Counted from the stretch's first letter, positions 18,878 through 28,446 are shown. The stretch is DNA of 64,000 nt from CALZFJ01 sp051878575 (GCA_051878575.1 JBJEKJ010000114.1:1-64000), one strand, 5' to 3'. The notes: a model not told the origin generated them from the sequence alone. Made by a program: numbers and translations.

Positions 18878-21433
18878 TTATTCAAGCCAGATGCCTGTGA
18901 GGTCGAAACTGAGCTCGGTGCCTTCGTCGATTGGCGCGGTCGAAACCTCGATTTGTTCCACGTCGGCTATACTGAATGGCATATCTATTTCAGCCTGAAA
19001 ATAGCGCTTGAGAAAAATGGGATAGGGAGCCGGAATAAGGGCTGTTTCGTCCTGCCTTAATTCCGACACGCCGATTCTGTAAATCCCATTCTCATAAACC
19101 TTCAATCTTTTTCTATATGTGATACCCTTATTTGTCAGCAATGCTACGTCAAGGCTGTCGATGCCTTTGAGGTTGCCAACTGATATGCACACCTCGCTCT
19201 TTCCCGTCAGATATGGCGATGCGCACAGTATGTCGCCAACGTATTTCCTCAGATATAGTTTTGTGGAGGCGTTGCTTGCCCTCATTTGGAATGTCATTGA
19301 GTTGTGCCCCATTGGCTCATTGGCGTTGAAACCGCATTTTATGCGCGAGTAGTCGGGAATGGTGGCGGTCTCGATGCCTGCCATGTCCTTGTCGGCCGTA
19401 ACGAGGACAATAGCGTCGTTCTCCCCTACTGCCGACGACATGTAATACTCGTTCCGGCCGAAATCCCATGTCAAAGGTGTGCCTGCGATACATTGCGGAT
19501 AGGTGGTTGCCTCATTGCCTTCAAATACCACTATGTTGTACTCAAATTCTTTGAAACCGCTCTGTAGCGGAATGTTCACCGAACACTCATAGGCTCCACT
19601 CCGATTCATTCTATAAAGGTCGTTCTTGTCGTTCCAAAAAGATATGTGGCGTGGATATACCATCACAGAGTCGGGAGCCTTGCTGCCGATGACCTTTGCC
19701 GAAATAGTGATTTCTTTGGCATCCGACGGGACAAATGGCTTTGCTGAGTGCAGCACCGTGGTCCTAACATCGGTCTTTTCGGGTGCGGCATACTCGCTCA
19801 GGGTTATGTTGCGGAATTTGCCATTCTTGTCGACTGAATTTATGTCGCTTGCATGGTTACCTATTAGATAGACTCCCGGCTTGGCCTTGAAACTGCCCGC
19901 CGACGCTGTTCCTGACGCTTGGTTGCCGTTGTTTATGCCCTTGAAGGCATAGTTGGAGCCAATTTTAGGCAGCTTTAGCCATATATCGTGCTCATTATAT
20001 ATGATTTCTCCTACTTTTCTCGACAACGACGGCTTCCCGAAAGGATCGGCAACTATGAACACATCGGGGAGAATCTCAAGTCGCCATAGGCCATCGCCTA
20101 TTCTGTCGATGAAATACGCTCCTGTCCCGGCATATCTCACTATCGGCGAGTTGCCGACGCCGGCCACTTCCTCCAATTGTCCGAAGTCTTTTGGCATAGT
20201 CGCGGTGGAATTGGAGTATATGTACTTCTTGCCGCTGTTCATCGTGCTGGTATGGAGATTATAGCTCACCATGAAGTCTTTGAAGATAGTGTCTTGCGGA
20301 TATTTGGCAAACTTCTCCCCTATTCTCACGTTTTTTGCCACCTCGGCGGCAATCTTCATGCTTATTGCCTTTTGTGGCGTATAGGCGAGATTGAGATAAT
20401 GTGTCTGATATTCGGTGTTAGCCCATGCTATGTCGATTGGGTCGTAGGCAAATTGTGTTATCCACTGGAATCCCGCGGAGCGGAATGTGCGTGTTATGGC
20501 AGGATATAGATAGGAATCAAGCACGTCGCCCGGGTCAAACTCATATATTACCTTGCACATCTTGTCGAAATTCCTGACATTCTTGAATGAGATGTCGTAG
20601 TTGTCGACGTTTGGCAAAAAATTGCCCTTGCGCTCATGCCCGGCAACAAGTCCTGTAGGATACCACTGATATGTGGTGCCCTGAATGTCGGATTTGAAGA
20701 AGGCGTCGGTGTGATTGTCGAGGTTGTGGCTCACATTATATAATAAAGGCTTTTTGAATCCGCCTTTTCTGAACGCCCTCACCATTCTGTTTATGTAGCG
20801 GGTGGCATCGTCGGCACTGCCGCTATGGCAAGGCTCATTGTTTATCTCTATTGCTATTATGGCATCATCGGTGGAATAGGATTTGCCTGTGTATTTGTTT
20901 ATGTGCCCGGCAAGGCTCATGGCATACTTCTCTTGTGCCTTGATGCAGTTTTCGGTATCGTGCATCCGGCATTTCTCATAGTGGTAGGAATATCCGCCGG
21001 TATTGATGTTGCGTTCGGGGTATCCATTGCCGAAATTGGTTTGAGCTGTTATCAGTATGCTTATACCCCGTTCCTCAAGTTTATATATAAGGTAGTCGAG
21101 CAGGTCGAGATGCTCATTCTCGATAAGATTTCCATCCTTGTCGGTTATCTCCACGTCCCAGATGTGTATTCGGTAGGCATTCATGCCAAGTCGGGCTATG
21201 TGATACACATCCTTGTCGATGGCCTCTTTATGGCTTTTCCCAATATACGATATTGCACGATAGGCATGGGCAAACGGCAATGTGTAGTTTACGCCGTAGA
21301 ATGTGGCCTCCTCGTTTGTGGCAGTGTACCGCAAGACCCCATTCTTGTCGACATACACGTTGCCTGAGGTCGCGGATAAGGCTACGATGAAAAATAAGGC
21401 AAAAGCCGTTGATATAAATAATCGTTTGTTCAT
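18878..21433 (-). CDS. Clan GH-A glycoside hydrolase with long beta-rich C-terminus
   Basis: An 851-residue exported protein with a signal peptide. The first 370 residues form a TIM barrel of clan GH-A: RLGMNAYRIHIWD (81-93), acid/base Glu200 in EINNEP and a likely nucleophile Glu298 in VIYEFD. The remaining 480 residues look like beta-sandwich modules and are not assigned to a family. GH5-like or GH147 (a family with beta-galactosidase members from Bacteroides galactan loci) are both possible. As the first gene of the PUL transcript, directly upstream of susC, it most likely acts on galactan or its side chains. Confidence 0.75.
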   Translation of the reverse strand: MNKRLFISTAFALFFIVALSATSGNVYVDKNGVLRYTATNEEATFYGVNYTLPFAHAYRAISYIGKSHKEAIDKDVYHIARLGMNAYRIHIWDVEITDKDGNLIENEHLDLLDYLIYKLEERGISILITAQTNFGNGYPERNINTGGYSYHYEKCRMHDTENCIKAQEKYAMSLAGHINKYTGKSYSTDDAIIAIEINNEPCHSGSADDATRYINRMVRAFRKGGFKKPLLYNVSHNLDNHTDAFFKSDIQGTTYQWYPTGLVAGHERKGNFLPNVDNYDISFKNVRNFDKMCKVIYEFDPGDVLDSYLYPAITRTFRSAGFQWITQFAYDPIDIAWANTEYQTHYLNLAYTPQKAISMKIAAEVAKNVRIGEKFAKYPQDTIFKDFMVSYNLHTSTMNSGKKYIYSNSTATMPKDFGQLEEVAGVGNSPIVRYAGTGAYFIDRIGDGLWRLEILPDVFIVADPFGKPSLSRKVGEIIYNEHDIWLKLPKIGSNYAFKGINNGNQASGTASAGSFKAKPGVYLIGNHASDINSVDKNGKFRNITLSEYAAPEKTDVRTTVLHSAKPFVPSDAKEITISAKVIGSKAPDSVMVYPRHISFWNDKNDLYRMNRSGAYECSVNIPLQSGFKEFEYNIVVFEGNEATTYPQCIAGTPLTWDFGRNEYYMSSAVGENDAIVLVTADKDMAGIETATIPDYSRIKCGFNANEPMGHNSMTFQMRASNASTKLYLRKYVGDILCASPYLTGKSEVCISVGNLKGIDSLDVALLTNKGITYRKRLKVYENGIYRIGVSELRQDETALIPAPYPIFLKRYFQAEIDMPFSIADVEQIEVSTAPIDEGTELSFDLTGIWLE

Positions 21434-21497
21434 AACAATTGTTTAGGTTTATCCAATGGTCGTGACTCACCACTCAAGGGTGACTATTTTTCAATCA

Positions 21498-21528
21498 CAA
21501 AAGTATAATTGAATGATAGCCACCACAA
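21498..21528 (-). promoter_or_regulatory. PUL promoter
   Basis: On the minus strand TTG (21526-21528), a 20-bp spacer and TACTTTTG (21498-21505) match the Bacteroidetes promoter consensus. It directs transcription into the clan GH-A gene and then susC. The leader to the ATG at 21433 is roughly 60 bases and contains a small TCACC/GGTGA hairpin. Confidence 0.75.
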
Positions 21529-21536
21529 GAACAAAT

Positions 21537-21563
21537 CGGACATTTATGGATAAAAAACGGACA
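21537..21563 (-). promoter_or_regulatory. Candidate operator for the hybrid two-component regulator
   Basis: TGTCCG occurs twice in direct orientation on the minus strand (forward CGGACA at 21537-21542 and 21558-21563) with a 21-bp period, which is two helical turns. The flanks also agree partly. The pair begins 9 bp upstream of the -33 element, the usual place for an AraC-type activator dimer. Confidence 0.6.
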
Positions 21564-21594
21564 AATTGCCGATTCATAGGGCCCTCAGGATGCT

Positions 21595-24500
21595 TTATAA
21601 GGGGTTTTGCTTGCTTTTCTCGTCGAGATATTGACGTGGTGTCATTCCATAGTGGGCTTGGAAGCATTTGGCAAAATAAGATGAGGAGGAGAATCCCACC
21701 ATGTACATAATTTCTGAAATAGTGAACTTGTTTTGCTGAATAAGCATAGCGGCTTTCTTAAGCCTCACCTGTTTTATGAATTCGACAGGCGATACGCCTA
21801 TATGCTGCTTGATTTTTCGGTAAAGCTGCTTTGACCCGATTCCGAGGTTCTCGCAGAGGTAGTTTACGTTAAGCTCGGGGTCATCGATATGGTCCTCAAT
21901 CAATTTGACGGTCTCGGCAATCAGTTTCTCGTCGCTCGACTCTGCCTCTATTTCCGACACGGCAGTGATTTCCTCAATTCTCATTTTTTTGCGCAGCCTG
22001 TCCTTATTGCCGAGTAGTTGCCTGATTCTCGAGGTGAGAACCTGAACGTTGAAAGGCTTTGGCATAAAGCAGTCCACCCCAAGCTCGGTGCTGCGCAATT
22101 CGATGTCGCTGTCGTCTTTGGCTGTGAGAATGATAATCGGTACACAAGCCAACGCCGGATTCTGCTTGATTTTCCGGCACATGTCGATGCCGTTCATGAG
22201 CGGCATCATGTAGTCGATAATCATCAGGTCGGGTATCACACTACCGCACACTGCGAGTCCTGCCTTGCCGTTTTCGGCGGTAATGCACTTGTACTCATTC
22301 CCTAAAGTGTCGGTGAGGAATTGTCGTATGGCGCTGTTGTCCTCCACTATGAGTATGGTGCCCTTCTTGTCGCTTTCGGTGGAGTTTAAGGATTCATCAC
22401 AAGAATTGCCGTCACGGCTTGTTGCCTTTATTGGCAATATCACGGTGAATGTCGTGCCGTTTCCGTCGTTCGACGACACTGATATGCTGCCATCGTGCAA
22501 CTCCACAAATTTCTTTGCCAAATATAGGCCTATTCCGGTCCCCTCCCTGACTCCTTTGGCCTTCGACGATTGGTAGAGCCTTTGGAAAATGAAAGGAATA
22601 TCCTCTTTTGCTATGCCTATACCATCGTCGGATACCTTTATTATCGCCTTATCGTCGATTTTATCGATAGCTATTGCAATCGTAGCGCCATTGCCTGAGT
22701 ATTTGCATGCGTTGGAAATGAGATTATTGATTATCGACTCTACCTTCACAACGTCGATGTCCATGAAAATTGAGTCGGTGGCGGAATTGAACACGAAATG
22801 CTTCTGTTGATATGCCGTCTCAAAGGTGTCGACGATGTTTTTGCAGAAGGCCACCATATCCACCTGCGAGAGAATCATCAATGTCTCGGTATCGGCGTCG
22901 ATGCGCTTGGCATCAAGCACTTTGTGTATCAAGGCGTTCATTTTCAGGGCATTCTCGTAGGCCATATTCAGGCTCTTTGATACTTGTGTGTCGTTGATCT
23001 CCGATAGTAATTTCCCTATTGGCGCTATTATCATGGATAAAGGCGTTTTCAGCTCATGAGAGATGTTGGTGAACAATTCGGTTTTCAATGCGATTTGTTC
23101 CACGGTCTTTTCCTTCTCTATGCGGGCTATGCGCAGCCTGTTCTTCACTCTGAAGAAGTTGATCGTCCACGTGACGAGTCCGAGCATGCACAAGGCATAT
23201 ATTATGTGTGCTGTTGTGGAGTCATACCAGGGTGGCGCTATGGAAATTGTGATTGAGCACTCTTTGGCTGATGGCTTGCCATCGATGTTGAGCGACTTGA
23301 CGCGCAGCGTGTAGGTGCCGTGAGTGAGGTTGGCGTAGGATATTTGGTTGCTGTTGACAGGAACCGACATCCAGTCGTCGCCCAGTTCCTTGATATTATA
23401 TATGAACTGACTTTTGTTGTCGGTGGAGTAATTGAAGTCCGACACTCTCACGATGATGTGATTCTGGTCGTGCCCAAGGTCGATTCTATTGGCGAACGTC
23501 ACGCCGCATCCTTTTGGCGAATATGGGGCGTCGTTCACGTAGATCGCCGTAATCTGGATGTCGGCTTCATTGCGGCATCCTACCACAGAGTCGGGATTTA
23601 CCTCGGTTATCTCGTCGGGACCGCCCAAAATCACTTTATTGGAAGTCTCGTCGTAGTAAATGCAATAGAAAGTGCGCCGCGCAATGTTCAGGCGCTCGGT
23701 CTTGAAGGAGGTTTTATCGATAACCCACACACCCTCTACCGTCGAAAGCCACACCTTGTCCTTCACTTGTCGCATTGAGATGATGTTGCAGCTGGAATAT
23801 TCGCTAATTTTGAAATTCTTAACACAATCTCCTTCCGATGTGAAAATGGCGATTTTGTCTTTGCAAGCGCACCAGAGCCTCGACAAGTTGTCGGTAAGTA
23901 TAAGCGAAGGTGTCTCGCCCACTGTCTTTTCAACGTTGAGCCTCTTGGCTTTGAACGTGTTGCCGTCGATTTTATATAGTCCGCCACCTTTGTAGAGCAG
24001 CACCCATGCGCCGCCATCTGATGCTGGAATCATTTGGTTGACGAAATTTTTAGTGTCACCGAAAGATATGTGATGATCGGCAACTACATCCCTTGCTCCG
24101 GATAAAAGCCGGTCACGGTTTGTCACAAAAACACCACCGAGGAAGCTCCCCACCCAAACGTTATGCCGTTGGTCCTCAAAAATATTGTATGCCCAGTTGG
24201 CATTGAAACGCCGATTGGCGCTTATTATATTATATCTTAAGAATTTCTTGCCTTCGTAGTCGTAGCGGTTGATACTGCCGTCGGTGGCTATCCACAAGTC
24301 GCCGCCGCAATCCTGATAGATGTCTCTTATTCTGTTGTGCGGCAATTTATGGGTCGGGCTGTCCATGGTGTACCATTGTGTCGAGTTGTTGGTACTGTCG
24401 TATTGTATTATGCCGTTGGTGCCTCCGAGCCACATCAGGCCGCGGGAATCTTTCAATATGGAGTAGAAAATGTTGCCGTCGCCCCTCTTCGTGATTTCCG

Positions 24501-25485
24501 ATATGGGAATTGTATTGATTCTCGAGCAATACGACACCGATATATTATAGTCGGTGCCTACCCATAGATTGTTGTCCGCATCTATGAAAACGCTCCAAAC
24601 GATATTGTTGGAGATCGTAGAGTTTATTCTTGAGTCGTGGCTATATCTCACTATGCTTGAGCTATCGTAGGTGTACAGCCCATTGTCGGTACCGATAATC
24701 ACCGCATTGTCGCGGTCGAGGGCAAGCGATTTTATCGAGTTGTTGCCGAATCCGTCCACACACGTTATTCCGTGGTTGAAAATGTTCATTTTGTAGAGAT
24801 TCCCCTCTGTGCCAATCCACACGCAATTTCTTTTGGGATCAAAAAGCATTGAGTTCACGAAAATGTTGCTTTTCGAGTGTGTGACGGGTATTGGTATTTG
24901 CCGGAATCTCTTTTCGTGGTTGATGTATTTGTATAGGCCGTTGTAGGTGCCGATATACATTCCATCTTCCTCGATGTTCAGAATTGAGTATACCGTGTTG
25001 TTGCCCAGTCCGTCGCTGACACGGCGCAACGTGCGTGTTGACAGCTCAAGCTCATAAAGCCCATTTAGCGAGCCTATCCACAATGAGCCTTTCCTTATCG
25101 TCAGAGCTCGGATATCGGTGGGATATTTGCCGCTGACGTCGACAAAGGCATTGCGCCTGATGTCGAAAATCATCAGTCCGTTGTCCGATCCTACAATAAT
25201 GGAGTCGCCAACCGACAGCATACAGTTGATTTGCGATAGAGTGCCAGGGTCATCGTGATTGTAGTGGTGGTAGGTATTGTAGCCATCGTAGGAGTATAGC
25301 CCATGGTTGGTTCCAATCCAAATCATGCGCATGGAATCTTGTGTGAAGCAATTTACGACGCACACCTGTCCGTCGAAGCCGATGCTGCTGAATTTCTTCA
25401 TCACGCTTCGCTGAGCTACACCTATGCCGCAGTGCGTCGTTAATGCAAGGATCGTCAAAAGATATGATATCAGTCGGAATCTCAT
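21595..25485 (-). CDS. Hybrid two-component system sensor/regulator (HTCS)
   Basis: A single-protein signal system of about 1296 residues. A signal peptide leads to about a dozen two-component propeller repeats (WIGTNHGLY, WIGSLNGLY, IGTDNGLY), then a Y_Y_Y domain, a membrane segment, and a histidine kinase with SHELKTP (His near residue 810) and its ATPase domain. A receiver domain with IIDYMMP (Asp near 1088) and a C-terminal AraC-type HTH follow. The start is the ATG at 25485; the earlier in-frame ATG (25521) overlaps the promoter at 25519-25549. It probably senses galacto-oligosaccharides in the periplasm and activates the adjacent PUL. Confidence 0.95.
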   Translation of the reverse strand: MRFRLISYLLTILALTTHCGIGVAQRSVMKKFSSIGFDGQVCVVNCFTQDSMRMIWIGTNHGLYSYDGYNTYHHYNHDDPGTLSQINCMLSVGDSIIVGSDNGLMIFDIRRNAFVDVSGKYPTDIRALTIRKGSLWIGSLNGLYELELSTRTLRRVSDGLGNNTVYSILNIEEDGMYIGTYNGLYKYINHEKRFRQIPIPVTHSKSNIFVNSMLFDPKRNCVWIGTEGNLYKMNIFNHGITCVDGFGNNSIKSLALDRDNAVIIGTDNGLYTYDSSSIVRYSHDSRINSTISNNIVWSVFIDADNNLWVGTDYNISVSYCSRINTIPISEITKRGDGNIFYSILKDSRGLMWLGGTNGIIQYDSTNNSTQWYTMDSPTHKLPHNRIRDIYQDCGGDLWIATDGSINRYDYEGKKFLRYNIISANRRFNANWAYNIFEDQRHNVWVGSFLGGVFVTNRDRLLSGARDVVADHHISFGDTKNFVNQMIPASDGGAWVLLYKGGGLYKIDGNTFKAKRLNVEKTVGETPSLILTDNLSRLWCACKDKIAIFTSEGDCVKNFKISEYSSCNIISMRQVKDKVWLSTVEGVWVIDKTSFKTERLNIARRTFYCIYYDETSNKVILGGPDEITEVNPDSVVGCRNEADIQITAIYVNDAPYSPKGCGVTFANRIDLGHDQNHIIVRVSDFNYSTDNKSQFIYNIKELGDDWMSVPVNSNQISYANLTHGTYTLRVKSLNIDGKPSAKECSITISIAPPWYDSTTAHIIYALCMLGLVTWTINFFRVKNRLRIARIEKEKTVEQIALKTELFTNISHELKTPLSMIIAPIGKLLSEINDTQVSKSLNMAYENALKMNALIHKVLDAKRIDADTETLMILSQVDMVAFCKNIVDTFETAYQQKHFVFNSATDSIFMDIDVVKVESIINNLISNACKYSGNGATIAIAIDKIDDKAIIKVSDDGIGIAKEDIPFIFQRLYQSSKAKGVREGTGIGLYLAKKFVELHDGSISVSSNDGNGTTFTVILPIKATSRDGNSCDESLNSTESDKKGTILIVEDNSAIRQFLTDTLGNEYKCITAENGKAGLAVCGSVIPDLMIIDYMMPLMNGIDMCRKIKQNPALACVPIIILTAKDDSDIELRSTELGVDCFMPKPFNVQVLTSRIRQLLGNKDRLRKKMRIEEITAVSEIEAESSDEKLIAETVKLIEDHIDDPELNVNYLCENLGIGSKQLYRKIKQHIGVSPVEFIKQVRLKKAAMLIQQNKFTISEIMYMVGFSSSSYFAKCFQAHYGMTPRQYLDEKSKQNPL

Positions 25486-25507
25486 GAAAAAGGGATATAT
25501 TGCCTGT

Positions 25508-25690
25508 CCTATCTTATGCAAAGATAGTGCAAATCGAGAGCAAAAGCAACAAGTTCACTTGATTAATTTAGCCGAGATGCAGCCTATCTTATCCAAAGAT
25601 AGTGCAAATCGAGAGCATATAAAAATTTAGCTTGCTAAAATTTCTTTTGCCGAGATGCAGCCGAGATACTGCCTATCTTATCTGAAGATA
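25508..25690. repeat. Tandem hairpin-forming intergenic repeat (about 75-bp units)
   Basis: A 35-bp block beginning CCTATCTTAT and containing AAAGATAGTGCAAATCGAG occurs at 25508-25542 and 25583-25617 with one mismatch, 75 bp apart. Each unit ends with GCCGAGATGCAG and a CTATCTTAT block (25583, 25672). Ends are imperfect inverted repeats (AAGATAG...CTATCTT), and the second unit's centre is itself palindromic (AAATTTAG/CTAAAATTT). The layout is that of a REP/MITE-like non-coding element in two and a partial copies. Confidence 0.75.
25519..25549 (-). promoter_or_regulatory. HTCS promoter inside the repeat element
   Basis: On the minus strand TTG (25547-25549), 20 bp, TATCTTTG (25519-25526). The -7 element coincides with the terminal AAGATAG of the first repeat unit. 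It gives a leader of about 25-30 bases to the ATG at 25485. Confidence 0.6.
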
Positions 25691-25731
25691 AATAAATTTG
25701 GCATGCGGCACTCGGTTTGACCGATTTTTAT

Positions 25732-25739
25732 TACTTTTG
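25732..25739 (+). promoter_or_regulatory. -7 element for the PIF1-like helicase gene
   Basis: TACTTTTG fits TAnnTTTG and lies 21 bp before the ATG at 25761. No clear TTG is found at the ideal distance, so the -33 element is weak. Confidence 0.5.
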
Positions 25740-25760
25740 TGGAAAAATTGCGACTTTTCA

Positions 25761-27770
25761 ATGACGAATTTTCCCGCCGACATCGATACCGACAATAGAG
25801 AATTCCGGAATGCGCTGCGTCTGATCTCAGATACGCGGCAATCGGTATTCCTGACCGGAAAGGCCGGTACCGGAAAGAGCACGTTCCTAAAATATATCTG
25901 CGACGTAACGAGGAAGAAATATATCGTACTTGCACCTACCGGTATTGCTGCCGTGAATGTGGGTGGCATGACCATACACTCTTTTTTCAAAATGCCTCTG
26001 AAGCCAATGCTGCCCGATGATCCCGACTATATGCCGAGAAAGATTCGCAAGACTCTACGATACACTAAGGAGAAAGTGCGAATAATCAAGGAGCTCGACT
26101 TGATAATCATCGACGAGATTTCGATGGTTAGGGCCGATATGATCGATTTTATGGACAAGGTCCTGCGCGTCTACTCCGAGAATATGCGCGAGCCGTTTGG
26201 CGGCAAGCAGCTTCTGCTCGTGGGCGATATCTTCCAGCTTGAGCCGGTGGTGACTCCCGATATGCGCGATATTCTCCGCCGGTACTACAACGACTTCTTT
26301 TTCTTCAATGCCCGGGCGTTCAGCGCAATTAATATTGTGCCGATAGAATTGGTGAAAATCTACCGGCAGTCGGATAGCAATTTTATATCAATGCTCGACA
26401 AGATACGGGTTAATCAGGTTACTGAACGAGACATACAGCTGATTAACACGCGGTTTCAGCCCGCATACGAGTCATCAACGGGTGATTTCGTTATGACGCT
26501 CGCCACGCGACGCGACACTGTGGATACCATCAATGAGTCGCATTTGGCTGAGATCGAGGCCGAAGAACACACTTTCAAGGGATTGATAGAGGGAACTTTT
26601 CCCTTGCAGAACCTGCCTACCTCGCAAGAGCTTACGCTGAAAGTAGGCGCACAAGTGATTTTTATCAGGAATGACCGCAGCCAGCGGTGGATTAATGGCA
26701 CGATAGGCAAAGTGTCTGAGATAGGCGATGATTTTATAGAGGTGGAGTTGGAGTCGGGCAAGAAACATTCATTGCAGCCCGAGCAGTGGGAAAATATGCA
26801 ATATGATTTCGATGAGAAGGAAAAACGCATAAAGGAGACGGTGTTGGGCACTTTCACGCAATTCCCCGTGAAACTGGCTTGGGCTCTGACCATCCACAAA
26901 AGTCAGGGACTCACGTTCAATAACATAATAATAGATCTGTCGGGTGGAGCATTCTCGAGCGGACAGACTTACGTGGCACTGTCGCGATGTACGTCGCTAT
27001 CGGGAATTATACTTCGCCAACCCATAAGGCTTCGCGACATTATCGTCAATCGGTCGGTGGTGGAATTCAGCAAGTCGTTCAATAGCAATGCCCTGATTAG
27101 CGATGCCCTGAACCGTGCAAATGCCTATCGTTGTTTCGTCGGAGCATCGCATGCGTTCGACAATCGCGATTTCTCCACGGCAATCGATTCCTTCGTAGAG
27201 GCCAATCGGCTACAGAATGTGCTCGATGAGCCTCTGTTCAAGCGGTTTCTTCGCAAGAAGCTCAATGTTATTAATGTGTTGCAGCACGAGATTGACCGAT
27301 TGACCGATGTGGTGTCGGAAAAAACGGCGATTCTCAATGACCTTGCCACTGAGTTTGCCCTATTGGGCAATGCCTTGATTGAGGATACGCACCTCGAGCC
27401 TATTGGCATTAAGTCGGCTATGGCAAACTTCAACAAGGCACTTGGCCTGAATCAGGCGTGCTTGGAGGCGCTACTCGGCAAAGCGGAATTGCTTGTGAGG
27501 CTCGACGAGGCTGAGGAGGCTGTCGCACTGCTAAAAAAAGCTACCGAGGCGCATCCTGATAGCGACAAGGCATTCTATTGGCTCGGACAGTGTCGGTTGG
27601 AGCTAAACGACTATCCCGGAGCACTTATCGCATTAAAGAAATCTATACGTCTCAACGGAGGGAATCCGGAGGCGCATGATGCTCTATGTGGCATATACAC
27701 CGAAATAGGATTGGATGATATGGCCGAGAAGCATAGAAAATTGGCTGATAAGCTGCGCAAGAAAAAATAG
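25761..27770 (+). CDS. PIF1/RecD-type helicase with C-terminal TPR region
   Basis: A protein of about 669 residues. The Walker A GKAGTGKST (about 33-41), Walker B LIIIDEISM (about 113-121) and the C-terminal UvrD_C_2-type motif IHKSQGLTF with YVALSRC mark a superfamily 1B 5'-3' DNA helicase. The last roughly 130 residues carry TPR repeats (KALGLNQACLEALLGKAELL, AFYWLGQCRLELNDYPGALIAL), an unusual addition that suggests a protein partner. The start is the ATG at 25761, 21 bp after the -7 element; the longer frame from 25698 would begin upstream of the promoter. The RNase D-like exonuclease gene follows on the same strand. Confidence 0.92.
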   Translation: MTNFPADIDTDNREFRNALRLISDTRQSVFLTGKAGTGKSTFLKYICDVTRKKYIVLAPTGIAAVNVGGMTIHSFFKMPLKPMLPDDPDYMPRKIRKTLRYTKEKVRIIKELDLIIIDEISMVRADMIDFMDKVLRVYSENMREPFGGKQLLLVGDIFQLEPVVTPDMRDILRRYYNDFFFFNARAFSAINIVPIELVKIYRQSDSNFISMLDKIRVNQVTERDIQLINTRFQPAYESSTGDFVMTLATRRDTVDTINESHLAEIEAEEHTFKGLIEGTFPLQNLPTSQELTLKVGAQVIFIRNDRSQRWINGTIGKVSEIGDDFIEVELESGKKHSLQPEQWENMQYDFDEKEKRIKETVLGTFTQFPVKLAWALTIHKSQGLTFNNIIIDLSGGAFSSGQTYVALSRCTSLSGIILRQPIRLRDIIVNRSVVEFSKSFNSNALISDALNRANAYRCFVGASHAFDNRDFSTAIDSFVEANRLQNVLDEPLFKRFLRKKLNVINVLQHEIDRLTDVVSEKTAILNDLATEFALLGNALIEDTHLEPIGIKSAMANFNKALGLNQACLEALLGKAELLVRLDEAEEAVALLKKATEAHPDSDKAFYWLGQCRLELNDYPGALIALKKSIRLNGGNPEAHDALCGIYTEIGLDDMAEKHRKLADKLRKKK

Positions 27771-27790
27771 TATAGTTCCTATTTTTTTAT

Positions 27791-27798
27791 TACTTTTG
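27791..27798 (+). promoter_or_regulatory. -7 element for the RNase D-like exonuclease gene
   Basis: TACTTTTG matches TAnnTTTG, 30 bp before the ATG at 27829, in the gap after the helicase gene. No TTG is found at the right distance. Confidence 0.5.
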
Positions 27799-27828
27799 CA
27801 GAGAATTTTATATGAAGCATCACTCGCA

Positions 27829-28446
27829 ATGAGTACAGTCCACATTAGTAAAGAACAGATAGCGGAACTTGAGAAAGTTACCTTTCCGGGCAATATCCAT
27901 GTCGTCGACTCGATGGCAAAGGTGAAATCGGCAGTTACATTTCTGAACAAATGTGACCGCTTGGGATTCGACACCGAGACGCGTCCGTCGTTTAAGCGCG
28001 GTGTCACATATAAGGTGGCGCTGATGCAGATTTCCACACTGACTGATTGCTTTTTATTCAGACTTAACATTGTGGGTATGCCCGATATTCTGAAAGAATT
28101 CTTGGAGAATGAGAATATAACCAAGATCGGTATATCGCTTAAGGATGATTTCGGCGTGCTCGGCAAAGTTACCGATGCCAATCCTCATGGATTTATCGAT
28201 TTGCAGCACCTTGTGCCTGAGTATGGAATTGGCGACGCGGGTTTGCAGAAGATCTACGCTATAATTTTTGGTGAGCGTATCTCCAAAAATCAGCGGCTGA
28301 CAAACTGGGAGGCCGGGGAGCTCTCGCTGGGCCAGCAGGTGTATGCGGCTATCGACGCATGGGCGTGCCTGAAGATTTACAATCACCTTGAGGCAAATGG
28401 TTTTATCCCTACCGAGTCAAAATATTACTGCGATGAAGACGAATAG
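27829..28446 (+). CDS. RNase D-like 3'-5' exonuclease (DEDDy)
   Basis: A protein of 205 residues with one DEDDy exonuclease domain: GFDTET (first Asp and Glu), IGISLKDDF (second Asp) and YAAID, the Y-x3-D motif of the DEDDy subtype. No HRDC domain is present, so it is shorter than RNase D. Substrate (RNA or DNA) is unknown. The ATG at 27829 is chosen because the upstream extension overlaps the helicase gene and precedes the -7 element. The next small gene overlaps its end by 14 bases. Confidence 0.9.
   Translation: MSTVHISKEQIAELEKVTFPGNIHVVDSMAKVKSAVTFLNKCDRLGFDTETRPSFKRGVTYKVALMQISTLTDCFLFRLNIVGMPDILKEFLENENITKIGISLKDDFGVLGKVTDANPHGFIDLQHLVPEYGIGDAGLQKIYAIIFGERISKNQRLTNWEAGELSLGQQVYAAIDAWACLKIYNHLEANGFIPTESKYYCDEDE

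Noticed and set aside
25508..25690. Short CRISPR-like array
   Set aside because: Only two full units with palindromic content and a conserved spacer-like part; no cas genes in the window.
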